Shown piece by piece: positions 24,953 through 31,651 of a stretch of 37,148 nucleotides of DNA (positions within the stretch are counted from its first letter, which is position 1; each line of letters starts with the position of its first letter). The position numbers and the translations under genes were made by a program. Below the pieces are notes generated by a model. The model made no database searches, had not been told where the DNA came from, and saw only the letters and a program-made list of their open reading frames with translations. The stretch is from the NCBI GenBank assembly GCA_000998805.1, contig LCFC01000008.1, positions 1-37,148 on the forward strand. The letters are read 5' to 3'. Source of the stretch: Parcubacteria group bacterium GW2011_GWA2_43_11 (lineage in GTDB: Bacteria > Patescibacteriota > Minisyncoccia > Phycocordibacterales > UBA12088).

Positions 24953-25486
24953 GTGGGTTTGGGTGGTCCCATAATATATGGGGTCCTTACCATTAAGAGA
25001 CGGCTTATTTTAGGCACACTAATAGCATATGGAGTAGCAACTGTGGCAACGGCGATTACGTTTCCAACTGTTGCAATAGAGTTAAGTACTGACGTGCGTA
25101 TTCACACCGTTGAAGCGTACGAACAGGTAGAAGAGGTTGAGGGAGCCCCTATTGTGCTCGCCCTAGGTTCTAGGGAAGATGAAGTTCGTGCGTATTTCAA
25201 AGACATACCTGTTATGGCTGAAATCGCTCGATGTGAATCACAGTTTACCCACGTTGACCCAAAAACAGGTAAGATAAACCGAGGACGCATAAACCCAGAA
25301 GATGTTGGTGTCATGCAGATAAATGAGTACTATCACAGAGCTTCTGCACAAAAAATGGGTCTGGAAATCTTTACATTCGAGGACAATATGGCTTACGCAC
25401 GACACCTGTACGAGCAAGAGGGGACAAACCCGTGGAAAGCATCACAATCGTGTTGGCAAAACAACAACTTGCTTGCAATACGGTAA
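24953..25486 (+). CDS. Membrane-anchored lysozyme-fold protein (lytic transglycosylase-like)
   Basis: The N-terminus holds one hydrophobic span (about 18-38, LILGTLIAYGVATVATAITF). A linker leads to a lysozyme-like domain: MAEIARCESQFTHVDPKTGK (about 93-112) with the probable catalytic Glu in CESQF, then EDVGVMQINEYYH near 122-134 (the GVMQI motif of SLT domains) and NPWKASQSCW at the end. Such enzymes cut peptidoglycan. The start is uncertain: the GTG at 24953 follows the leader directly and no later ATG precedes the domain except deep inside. Two Cys could form a disulfide outside the cell. Confidence 0.8.
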   Translation: MGLGGPIIYGVLTIKRRLILGTLIAYGVATVATAITFPTVAIELSTDVRIHTVEAYEQVEEVEGAPIVLALGSREDEVRAYFKDIPVMAEIARCESQFTHVDPKTGKINRGRINPEDVGVMQINEYYHRASAQKMGLEIFTFEDNMAYARHLYEQEGTNPWKASQSCWQNNNLLAIR

Positions 25487-25527
25487 AATAACCCTCCTCA
25501 AGGACACGTATTTGGTGTTTTAGTGGA

Positions 25528-25582
25528 AACAACAAGCCTGAAAAAACACTTGTAGTACAAGTGTTTTTTCAGGCTTGTTGTT
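25528..25582. terminator. 55-base perfect inverted repeat, bidirectional terminator
   Basis: 27 bases on each side of a single G (25555) are exactly complementary. The inner part CACTTGTA..TACAAGTG is followed by T6 and preceded by A6, which makes a terminator in both directions, and the outer part (AACAACAAGCCTG) extends the stem. The -10 box of the next gene begins two bases downstream. Confidence 0.85.
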
Positions 25583-25597
25583 GTATAATGACACCAT

Positions 25598-25783
25598 ATG
25601 AACTGGAACATAGTACTCAAGGTTGCGACCGGAATTGTGATTGTCCCTATTTCCATCATCGGCCACATACTTTGGCCTTGGTGGACTAAGTCATCACTTC
25701 CTCTACAAATTATATCTTCCATCATTGTGCTACCTGTAGTAGCCGTTGCAGCCCTACTAACGCCTTGGTGGGAAGGTATGTAG
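25598..25783 (+). CDS. Small membrane protein with two spans (61 aa)
   Basis: MNWNIVLKVATGIVIVPISI begins the first hydrophobic helix (about 6-27), WPWWTKSS forms a short turn, and LQIISSIIVLPVVAVAALL is the second helix, ending TPWWEGM. A perfect TATAAT (25584-25589) ends eight bases before the ATG, supporting expression and a leaderless start. It is followed 12 bases later by the Nudix gene in the same direction. Function unknown. Confidence 0.65.
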   Translation: MNWNIVLKVATGIVIVPISIIGHILWPWWTKSSLPLQIISSIIVLPVVAVAALLTPWWEGM

Positions 25784-25794
25784 ATTGCACACCT

Positions 25795-26250
25795 ATGAAA
25801 CAAACAACTACTCTATGTATTATTCACCAAAATAACCAAGTACTTCTCGGGATGAAAAAGAGGGGGTTTGGGGCAGGAAGATGGAACGGGTTTGGAGGAA
25901 AGATTGCGGAAGGGGAGAGTATAGAAGAAGCAGCAATACGTGAGGTTGAGGAAGAGGCTTGTGTATCTCCTACCACCATTACCCAAAAGGGAGTTATAGA
26001 ATTTCACACTGAAGGTACAGAAGAAATTTTAGAGGTGCATATATTTTACTGTCAAAAATTTACCGGAAATCCAAAAGAAACAGAAGAAATGCGACCTCAG
26101 TGGTTTTCTATTGATACTATTCCGTACACAGATATGTGGCCGGACGATCGGTACTGGCTACCTCAACTCTTGGCAGGGAAGTATGTGACAGGATCATTTT
26201 TGTTTGGAGTGCAAGATACTATACTGAAACTCTCCCTTTCATTTACATAA
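25795..26250 (+). CDS. Nudix hydrolase of the MTH1/NUDT1 type (8-oxo-dGTPase-like)
   Basis: MTH1-type enzymes remove oxidised purine triphosphates from the nucleotide pool. The Nudix box is complete, GGKIAEGESIEEAAIREVEE then EA (about 35-56). Preceding it, KKRGFGAGRWNGFGG matches the MTH1 substrate pocket including the Asn of WNGFGG. The late block EMRPQWFSIDTIPYTDMWPD then D (about 101-121) carries the Trp and double Asp that read the 8-oxo base in human MTH1. At 151 residues it is the same size. The ATG at 25795 is preferred over a TTG at 25765. The match is closer to MTH1 than to classic E. coli MutT. Confidence 0.9.
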   Translation: MKQTTTLCIIHQNNQVLLGMKKRGFGAGRWNGFGGKIAEGESIEEAAIREVEEEACVSPTTITQKGVIEFHTEGTEEILEVHIFYCQKFTGNPKETEEMRPQWFSIDTIPYTDMWPDDRYWLPQLLAGKYVTGSFLFGVQDTILKLSLSFT

Positions 26251-26365
26251 TTTAGTGATTCTGTTCGAGTGTGGTATTGTGCGTACTATAAGCATCAGTA
26301 AGTAGGTATACCACTCCTGCTGTAAGAGGTTCTTTGATAAAGAATGTTTTCTGTTTAGATTGCGG

Positions 26366-26404
26366 ACAGCGCAGTGATTACTCGACAAGTAGTTACTGCG
26401 CTGT
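26366..26404 (+). promoter_or_regulatory. Long hairpin in the leader of the 26451 gene
   Basis: A 17-bp stem, starting ACAGCGCAGT and closing ACTGCGCTGT with two G-U pairs inside, caps a CGACA loop. It stands about 35 bases upstream of a strong Shine-Dalgarno sequence in a leader of roughly 150 bases, if TACTAT near 26284-26289 is the -10. There is no T-run, so it is not a terminator. It may stabilise the mRNA or bind a regulator. Confidence 0.5.
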
Positions 26405-26450
26405 TCGAATCGAAATCAACCTAAACGAAAGCACAGATAAGGAGACCACC

Positions 26451-26909
26451 ATGGCTACCGTACAAGAGGATAAGACAACAAGTATCAGAATACTTTCTTC
26501 TGAAGAGCAGGCACTCTTCTTTATACAAGCGGAGCGGAATATTGCTCACGTCATGAGGATGCTCAACCAGTATTTTTGGAAGCACAAACCAAAGATGTTG
26601 AACCCACGCTCGGTGTCTGCGGCCGATAGGTATATATCCTATCGACGACCGAGAATCAAGCAACAAGTATCTCGTCCAGAAATCGGCGTCTCTGCCTTCG
26701 TGACCGTGGAACAAATCAATCACTGGAGAGGTGAACCACAGTTACAATATTATCTCTATGTCCTGACTGCAAGAAGTGGAGTACCTGAACGCAAAGTTGT
26801 AGATCAGGGGTACGAACTTGAAGGTGATGCAACCATTTCGATACTTGAGGTCGAACAAGAATATATTGTTATCAACACCAAGTCTGGCAAGATGACAATT
26901 TTGCTCTAG
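26451..26909 (+). CDS. Hypothetical protein (152 aa), function not recognised
   Basis: I do not recognise a family. There is no signal peptide or membrane span. The first half is helical and rich in Arg/Lys (RNIAHVMRMLNQYFWKHKPK); the second half looks like beta strands (LQYYLYVLTARSG, EGDATISILEVEQEYIVINT). The start is set by AAGGAG at 26439-26444, six bases before the ATG; the frame is open further upstream but would include the leader hairpin. It stands alone between a Nudix gene and a terminator. Confidence 0.65.
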   Translation: MATVQEDKTTSIRILSSEEQALFFIQAERNIAHVMRMLNQYFWKHKPKMLNPRSVSAADRYISYRRPRIKQQVSRPEIGVSAFVTVEQINHWRGEPQLQYYLYVLTARSGVPERKVVDQGYELEGDATISILEVEQEYIVINTKSGKMTILL

Positions 26910-26975
26910 CCATCCTCTATCAGTAGTTCCTTCTCAAGCCCCCATGACGGGTTACCAATTCTGAGCACAAAACAC

Positions 26976-26998
26976 GGCCCCATCTTTTAGATGGGGCC
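26976..26998. terminator. Hairpin terminator between converging genes
   Basis: GGCCCCATCT (26976-26985) and AGATGGGGCC (26989-26998) form a perfect 10-bp stem with a TTT loop. The T-runs on either side are modest. It separates the 26451 gene from the converging minus-strand membrane protein. Confidence 0.7.
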
Positions 26999-27066
26999 GG
27001 TGTACGTTTTATACTTACTATTTAATCCAGGCACCAAGCTTCTTAAAATACGTTAGCCCGATCCCG

Positions 27067-27315
27067 TCAGCTTTTTCTTTCCTTGAGTGCCTTTATGACT
27101 TTTCTCAAAAGGAAACCTGCGGTGATAAAGCAATAGATAATGGCAAAGAAAATCAGTGGTGTATACTTTCCCGACTGATTGTACTCTTCACTATATTTCA
27201 CCCAAATACTAATGCCTCCGAGAATACTTAGCATAAAAACAAAACATATCTGCGTTTTTGTTGCTCCTTTTTTCTCTTGAGTAACTATTTCTTCACCTTT
27301 TTTACTAGTCAACAT
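27067..27315 (-). CDS. Small membrane protein with two spans (82 aa)
   Basis: A charged N-terminus (TSKKGEEIVTQEKKGATKTQ) is followed by two hydrophobic helices, about 23-38 (ICFVFMLSILGGISIW) and 53-69 (PLIFFAIIYCFITAGFL), then a basic tail RKVIKALKERKS. The start is clear: AAGGAGA (27327-27321) lies five bases before the ATG, one of the few strong Shine-Dalgarno sequences here. No family recognised. Confidence 0.65.
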   Translation of the reverse strand: MLTSKKGEEIVTQEKKGATKTQICFVFMLSILGGISIWVKYSEEYNQSGKYTPLIFFAIIYCFITAGFLLRKVIKALKERKS

Positions 27316-27420
27316 ACTGTTCTCCTTGTAGCTGTACTATTTTTTTGCGTATTTGTGAAAGTTATGATCTAAATACACAATATCACAAAATTTAGAAATT
27401 TTTAGCGGTGGCATTCAGTA

Positions 27421-27448
27421 AACAGCCGGCCTTTGGGGCTCGGCTGTT
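27421..27448 (-). terminator. Hairpin downstream of the 27462 membrane protein gene
   Basis: AACAGCCG (27421-27428) pairs with CGGCTGTT (27441-27448). It begins 13 bases after the stop of the minus-strand gene. The T-run is short (TGTTTACTG), so the strength is uncertain. Confidence 0.5.
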
Positions 27449-27461
27449 GAGATACACTGTG

Positions 27462-27980
27462 CTACAAAATCAACACCAGTGTCATACCAAAACTGAAAAT
27501 AAAACCAGTGACTGGAAAGAGTCTATCTTCAATTGTCCATGCACTTGCTCCGTAAGAGGACAGTAGGCAACCAAATGAAATTCCTCCCCAGTACCACCAT
27601 CCGGCTTGACCGTTTTGACACCACGCATCACACAGGGCTGGAACACTGGAAATAACCATAGCAACAACTAATGCTACAATGGCAGGCTTGGGTCCGAGTT
27701 TCCACCTAGAAATGAGCGCTACCAGAACACCAATTGCAGAAATGGTTTCAACGGTATTCCACTTCCACTCCCATCCACTTTTTGAAAGGAGGATACAGGC
27801 AACAAGGGAGGCGCCTAGAGCACACCCAAGAGGGAGCCATGGTCTTTTGTTGCCCGCAACAAAACAGGTAACGAGAAGAAAAATATCTAAAAGTGCCCAC
27901 ATCGTCCAACATGCAATACTTTGCGGTACATTATTGTGCAACAAATACAATGCAAATGTCACCGTAAAACCTATCAACAT
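27462..27980 (-). CDS. Multi-span membrane protein (about 172 aa), function not recognised
   Basis: Six hydrophobic stretches can be counted: IGFTVTFALYLL, CWTMWALLDIFLLVTCFVAG, PLGCALGASLVACILL, ISAIGVLVALI, AIVALVVAMVISSVPAL and GFIFSFGMTLVLIL. Trp is frequent (SGWEWKWNTV, GQAGWWYWGG). No ligand or catalytic motif is visible. I use the ATG at 27980; a TTG one codon upstream is possible. Monocistronic. Confidence 0.6.
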   Translation of the reverse strand: MLIGFTVTFALYLLHNNVPQSIACWTMWALLDIFLLVTCFVAGNKRPWLPLGCALGASLVACILLSKSGWEWKWNTVETISAIGVLVALISRWKLGPKPAIVALVVAMVISSVPALCDAWCQNGQAGWWYWGGISFGCLLSSYGASAWTIEDRLFPVTGFIFSFGMTLVLIL

Positions 27981-27983
27981 CAA

Positions 27984-28194
27984 TTCACATTCCGAAATGT
28001 ATTAAAATACGAGATGAAGATATAGTCAACTGATGAATGGCGCAGTAAGCACCTTATGCTTCTCTATGACCATTGGATACGTATAGAATTTTTATTATTT
28101 AAAAAAATTATCAAGTTACTTGGTAATGTGGAAGTGGGGGAGTTCGCAATCAACACTTGATTGGTATCTCGAAACACTAGAAAGAATTATGTGA
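27984..28194. other. Intergenic stretch without a supported gene
   Basis: About 210 bases between divergent genes. No ORF with a start signal, no terminator and no match to the two repeat families is visible. Its right end runs into the promoter of the glycosyltransferase gene. Confidence 0.5.
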
Positions 28195-28206
28195 TACACT
28201 TCAAGT

Positions 28207-30015
28207 ATGAGTACGAAACATGCCAATGAGGGACCTCTCGCAGTATACGCAGGAATACTTGTCGACGGAAATGACCTCCACATCGCAATCAAAAACGGTG
28301 AGGTTGTTTCTTACAAAACAACCTCACCAGAGGAGACCAATACAGAGAAAAATGTCTTGAGGTATCTTGAGGCATACGAAATACGCACAAACAACAAAAT
28401 TGTTGCTGCTGGAATCGTCAAAAACAATGATGAAATTAATTTTAAAGACCTTTCTTCAAATTTATGGCTCCAGCTCGATATTGTTCCATATACATTCAGT
28501 ATCACGGAAGGGAGTTACCAAGAAAAAACCGAACGAGTAGCGAACTTGATTGCAGACCGTTTTGATCCTCAACAGAATATCGATATCTTGTATGGAGAAA
28601 ACCGTGTCATACACCCACATCGTCTTACCGGGAGACGACCATTGCGTGACATTGTTCCCAAGGAGCAGTATGAACACTTGAAGTCTCTTGCAAAGGAATT
28701 TAATACACTTGGAGGACGTATTGCTTTCATAAGTGCGACACCACAAGGAGGAGGGGTGGCACTTATGAGACATGCCTTGATACGGCTACTGCATCAGTTT
28801 AATGTAGACGCGAATTGGTACGTGCTTATTCCTGATACACGAGTATTTAGTATAACAAAAAAGAAGTTCCATAATGTCCTCCAAGGTGTAACGAAACCAC
28901 CACCACCACTTACCGATCACGACAAAGAGCTCTACGAAAAATGGACTGCTAAAAATGCCAGAAAATTTACGGACGCCTTCACAAAGGCTTCGGTTGTTGT
29001 TATTGATGACCCGCAACCATCTGGACTCATACCGTACATCAAAGAAGTAAATCCCAAGGCAAAAATCATATACCGTTCTCATATCCAAGTTGATGCCTCT
29101 CTTATCGCCGACCCGTCAACTGTGCAGGCGGAAACATGGAATTATCTATGGAACAATATCTCACTTGCTGATATTTTTGTAAGTCACCCTGTACGTGCAT
29201 TTGTCCCTAAAAACGTGCCGAAAGAAAAAGTGGTGTATGCACCTGCAACCACTGACCCACTTGACGGCCTCAATAAGCCATTACAGAAGAGGCACAAGGA
29301 CTACTACATGACTCTTTTTAACCAGTTATTGTTACAAGTAGGACAGGAACCAATTGATTCAAAACGACCATACATTATCCAGATAGCTCGATTCGACCCA
29401 GCCAAAGGTATTCCGGATGTAATTGAAGCATACCGTATATTGTGTGAGAAACTTGACCAAAAAAAGAAACCGCACCCTCAACTAGTACTGCTCGGACATG
29501 GTTCTATTGATGATCCTGAAGGCAAACCGCTATACCAAGAAACAATTCAACTCATACACACTGAGCCGTACAAACACCTTACGAAGGATATAAAAGTTGC
29601 TCGGATACATGCAAGCGATCAGATACTCAATACACTTCTCCGTAATGCGCGTGTAGCTTTACAACTTTCACACAAAGAAGGCTTTGAGATAAAGGTGACA
29701 GAAGCTATTCATAAAGGCGTCCCTATCATCGCATATAAGTCTGGAGGAATACCATTACAAATCGAAGATGGCGTTACTGGGTACCTGGTCAAGACTAAAG
29801 ACGTGTATGCTGTAGCAGATCGTCTGTACGACCTATGCACCGACAACAAACTTCATGCCACCATGAGTGCGCAAGCAAAGAAGGGCTACTGCCGTGATTT
29901 CTTCACCATAGGTAATTCGATAACCTGGCTCTACTTTGCACTACAACTCATAAAAGGGAAGAAGATTACGCAAGCACAAATACGCTCTTGCACCAACCTT
30001 CCAAAAATGCTGTAG
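28207..30015 (+). CDS. GT4-family glycosyltransferase, trehalose synthase/phosphorylase-like
   Basis: A 602-residue protein. Residues 1-140 form an extra N-terminal domain unlike ordinary GT4 enzymes. From about 165 a GT-B fold follows: FISATPQGGGVALMRHALIR near 178-197 (glycine loop), YRSHIQVDASLIADPSTVQA near 291-310, IIQIARFDPAKGIPDVIEAY near 394-413, and the donor-site HKEGFEIKVTEAIHKGVPII, with the EX7E motif, near 495-514. The acceptor-domain pattern and long N-terminus resemble TreT and the fungal trehalose phosphorylase/ccg-9 group, so it may make or split trehalose from NDP-glucose; this is inference. TACACT (28195-28200, preceded by TGA) ends six bases before the ATG. Confidence 0.8.
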   Translation: MSTKHANEGPLAVYAGILVDGNDLHIAIKNGEVVSYKTTSPEETNTEKNVLRYLEAYEIRTNNKIVAAGIVKNNDEINFKDLSSNLWLQLDIVPYTFSITEGSYQEKTERVANLIADRFDPQQNIDILYGENRVIHPHRLTGRRPLRDIVPKEQYEHLKSLAKEFNTLGGRIAFISATPQGGGVALMRHALIRLLHQFNVDANWYVLIPDTRVFSITKKKFHNVLQGVTKPPPPLTDHDKELYEKWTAKNARKFTDAFTKASVVVIDDPQPSGLIPYIKEVNPKAKIIYRSHIQVDASLIADPSTVQAETWNYLWNNISLADIFVSHPVRAFVPKNVPKEKVVYAPATTDPLDGLNKPLQKRHKDYYMTLFNQLLLQVGQEPIDSKRPYIIQIARFDPAKGIPDVIEAYRILCEKLDQKKKPHPQLVLLGHGSIDDPEGKPLYQETIQLIHTEPYKHLTKDIKVARIHASDQILNTLLRNARVALQLSHKEGFEIKVTEAIHKGVPIIAYKSGGIPLQIEDGVTGYLVKTKDVYAVADRLYDLCTDNKLHATMSAQAKKGYCRDFFTIGNSITWLYFALQLIKGKKITQAQIRSCTNLPKML

Positions 30016-30048
30016 GAAGGTTTTACTCCCGTTTTTCAGGACACACAC

Positions 30049-30077
30049 TTGACTGGGTTATTTATCTATGCTATAGT
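30049..30077 (+). promoter_or_regulatory. Strong promoter for a small membrane peptide
   Basis: TTGACT (30049-30054), 17 bases, TATAGT (30072-30077) with an upstream TGC. Its near-consensus form contrasts with the -10-only promoters of the housekeeping genes nearby. Confidence 0.75.
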
Positions 30078-30124
30078 TTTAAACGGAATATTATTGGTGA
30101 TAAATAAAAAAAAGGAGAAATCGC

Positions 30125-30259
30125 GTGAAAGTACTTAATTTTGTTTTACGTACAATAAGAAAGAAGTACCTTTGGATATTTGTTTTCTTGGTACTGAGTT
30201 GTGAATTCGTCGCTGCTCTCACCCTGTACGGAGACAGGGCAAAGTACGGCTTTTTTTAA
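30125..30259 (+). CDS. Small single-span membrane peptide (44 aa)
   Basis: The GTG start follows AGGAG (30113-30117) by seven bases. The sequence begins MKVLNFVLRTIRKKYLWIFV, then a hydrophobic run to about residue 37, and ends YGDRAKYGFF. A basic amphipathic head and a single helix suggest an inner-membrane peptide. A near-consensus promoter upstream and a terminator downstream frame it as its own transcription unit, so it is probably highly expressed. No family recognised; toxin or regulatory roles are possible but unproven. Confidence 0.65.
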   Translation: MKVLNFVLRTIRKKYLWIFVFLVLSCEFVAALTLYGDRAKYGFF

Positions 30260-30293
30260 AGTGCACTTTCATACAGTACAAGGAGATAATAAA

Positions 30294-30331
30294 AAACCCT
30301 CGGGATTCGATTGATCCGAGGGTTTAATATA
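30294..30331 (+). terminator. Terminator of the small peptide unit
   Basis: AAACCCTCGG (30294-30303) and CCGAGGGTTT (30316-30325) form a perfect 10-bp stem, with A6 before it and TTTAATAT at its end. Confidence 0.85.
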
Positions 30332-30371
30332 TTTTGTATGGACATTACTTACTTGCTACACTAAATATACA

Positions 30372-30677
30372 ATGAAATACTTTCAAAAACTAAAGAAATA
30401 TTACCAACATAATCCTGAAGGTTATTGGTTTAAACGAAAACTTTACGGCTGGGGTTGGACACCGGTCACATGGCAAGGATGGATGGTAACCGTGGCATAT
30501 GTTGGGCTCGTGCTGTTTTTCACACTCACTGTCGATACAAGTTCAAGCATAAAAGAGATTGTACTTACATTCTTATTGCCACTTACTTTTCTAACAATTA
30601 TTTTTTTTCGTATCGCATACCGTAAGGGAGAGAAACCTCGATGGCAGTGGGGTATACCTGATACCTTGGGTAATTAA
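30372..30677 (+). CDS. Small membrane protein with two spans (101 aa)
   Basis: A basic, aromatic N-terminus (KYYQHNPEGYWFKRKLYGWG) is followed by two hydrophobic helices (about 35-53 and 64-81) and a tail with Trp residues (GEKPRWQWGIPDT). The layout is common among unnamed Patescibacteria membrane proteins; function unknown. TACACT (30357-30362, preceded by TGC) lies nine bases before the ATG, without a Shine-Dalgarno sequence. Confidence 0.7.
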   Translation: MKYFQKLKKYYQHNPEGYWFKRKLYGWGWTPVTWQGWMVTVAYVGLVLFFTLTVDTSSSIKEIVLTFLLPLTFLTIIFFRIAYRKGEKPRWQWGIPDTLGN

Positions 30678-30761
30678 ATTACGCGACAGAGTATGAGGGT
30701 GGAGAGGTAGGGAATCGGGAGTGAAAAAAGGTACTAAGTACCTATTTGTGATAAATACATT

Positions 30762-31178
30762 ATGAAAAAAAATATTGTTGGAATCGGTGTACTTTTAGAA
30801 ACACCTACTGAAACTTTTTTATTTCAAGAACGTGACAAGAACTTAAAAAGAAACCCAGGACGCATAGCACCATTTGGTGGAGGAATGGACTTAAACGAGG
30901 GCCCTCTACAATGCGCTATTCGTGAACTTTCTGAAGAACTTGAACTTGAAATACAAAAAGAAGATTTACTTGAAATAGGGGTGTTTGAAAGTCATTATAC
31001 TAAACAGACGTTTATTCAAATATATTTACTTAAAAATATTGTGTCTGACAACCTCACACTTCACGAAGGAGAAAGTATTGTTGAACTTAGTCTAGAAGAC
31101 GCTCTTCAAAACGAGCTTGTAACTGATTTTACCAAAGAGGTACTTAAGTCGCTAGCATCTAGAGAAAAAAGGAACTAA
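30762..31178 (+). CDS. Nudix hydrolase
   Basis: Hydrolyses a nucleoside-diphosphate-linked substrate. The Nudix box is complete: GGGMDLNEGPLQCAIRELSE then ELEL (about 46-69), with all metal-binding Glu and the catalytic REL-EE core. The front strand GIGVLLETPTETFLFQERDK is typical. The pocket residues of MTH1 found in the gene at 25795 are partly kept (PGRIAPFGGG instead of AGRWNGFGG), so the substrate probably differs. 138 residues, monocistronic, no clear ribosome binding site. Confidence 0.85.
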   Translation: MKKNIVGIGVLLETPTETFLFQERDKNLKRNPGRIAPFGGGMDLNEGPLQCAIRELSEELELEIQKEDLLEIGVFESHYTKQTFIQIYLLKNIVSDNLTLHEGESIVELSLEDALQNELVTDFTKEVLKSLASREKRN

Positions 31179-31225
31179 GTACTTTTTTTATTAATCCTTT
31201 TTGGCCGACCGTCCCGCAAGGATTC

Positions 31226-31351
31226 ATGGGGTGGGGAAGAGGGGTAAATGTTGAAATAAAAGATACCTATTTCCGCGGTCGCGAGAATGGGTATCTATTT
31301 GAAAATATGTACTTACTATTAGGTTTAACTGGTAAAAATTCATATTCTTAG
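31226..31351 (+). CDS. Possible small ORF (41 aa)
   Basis: From ATG 31226 to TAG 31351, with AAGGA five to nine bases upstream. The peptide (MGWGRGVNVEIKDTYFRGRE, then 21 more residues) has no motif. It overlaps an imperfect hairpin (AGATACC 31261-31267 with GGTATCT 31290-31296), so the stretch may be a structured 3' region of the Nudix mRNA instead. Confidence 0.25.
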   Translation: MGWGRGVNVEIKDTYFRGRENGYLFENMYLLLGLTGKNSYS

Positions 31352-31364
31352 CCATTTTTTAGTG

Positions 31365-31393
31365 TTGACAAGAGTCTGTAATGGTGCTAACAT
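31365..31393 (+). promoter_or_regulatory. Consensus-like promoter of the candidate RNA
   Basis: Perfect TTGACA (31365-31370), 17 bases, TAACAT (31388-31393) with an extended TGC. A start near 31400 is predicted. Confidence 0.75.
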
Positions 31394-31399
31394 ATAGGC

Positions 31400-31562
31400 A
31401 GATGAGCTACACGCCAACGGTGCATCTAAAACAGTTGGTTTTCTCTCAATAACGACCCACGGTTAGAGGGAAGAATAACAGTGGTAAGTACAGTTAGCTT
31501 GTACCAGCTAACTGTACAATCAAACATATCACCTGAGTGCTTCGGCCTCAGGTGGTTTTTTT
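31400..31562 (+). ncRNA. Candidate structured non-coding RNA (about 160 nt)
   Basis: Between a strong promoter and a clear terminator there is no ORF longer than 16 codons starting with ATG. The RNA folds into four consecutive hairpins: AGATG/CATCT (31400-31427), TTCTCTC/GAGGGAA (31441-31472), a perfect 12-bp stem GTACAGTTAGCT/AGCTAACTGTAC (31488-31517), and the terminator CACCTGAG/CTCAGGTG (31530-31554) with T7. I cannot match it to tmRNA, RNase P, SRP RNA or a known riboswitch. It precedes the accessory block 31652-34158 and could be a free small RNA. Confidence 0.65.
31530..31562 (+). terminator. Intrinsic terminator of the candidate RNA
   Basis: CACCTGAG (31530-31537) pairs with CTCAGGTG (31547-31554), loop TGCTTCGGC, then GTTTTTTT. 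Confidence 0.9.
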
Positions 31563-31651
31563 GTGCTAACTAAAATTATTGGTGACGGCGGGGTGTAATT
31601 ATGTAACAATATGAGCAGGGGGGTGGAATTTTATTTATTAATTATTTACGT

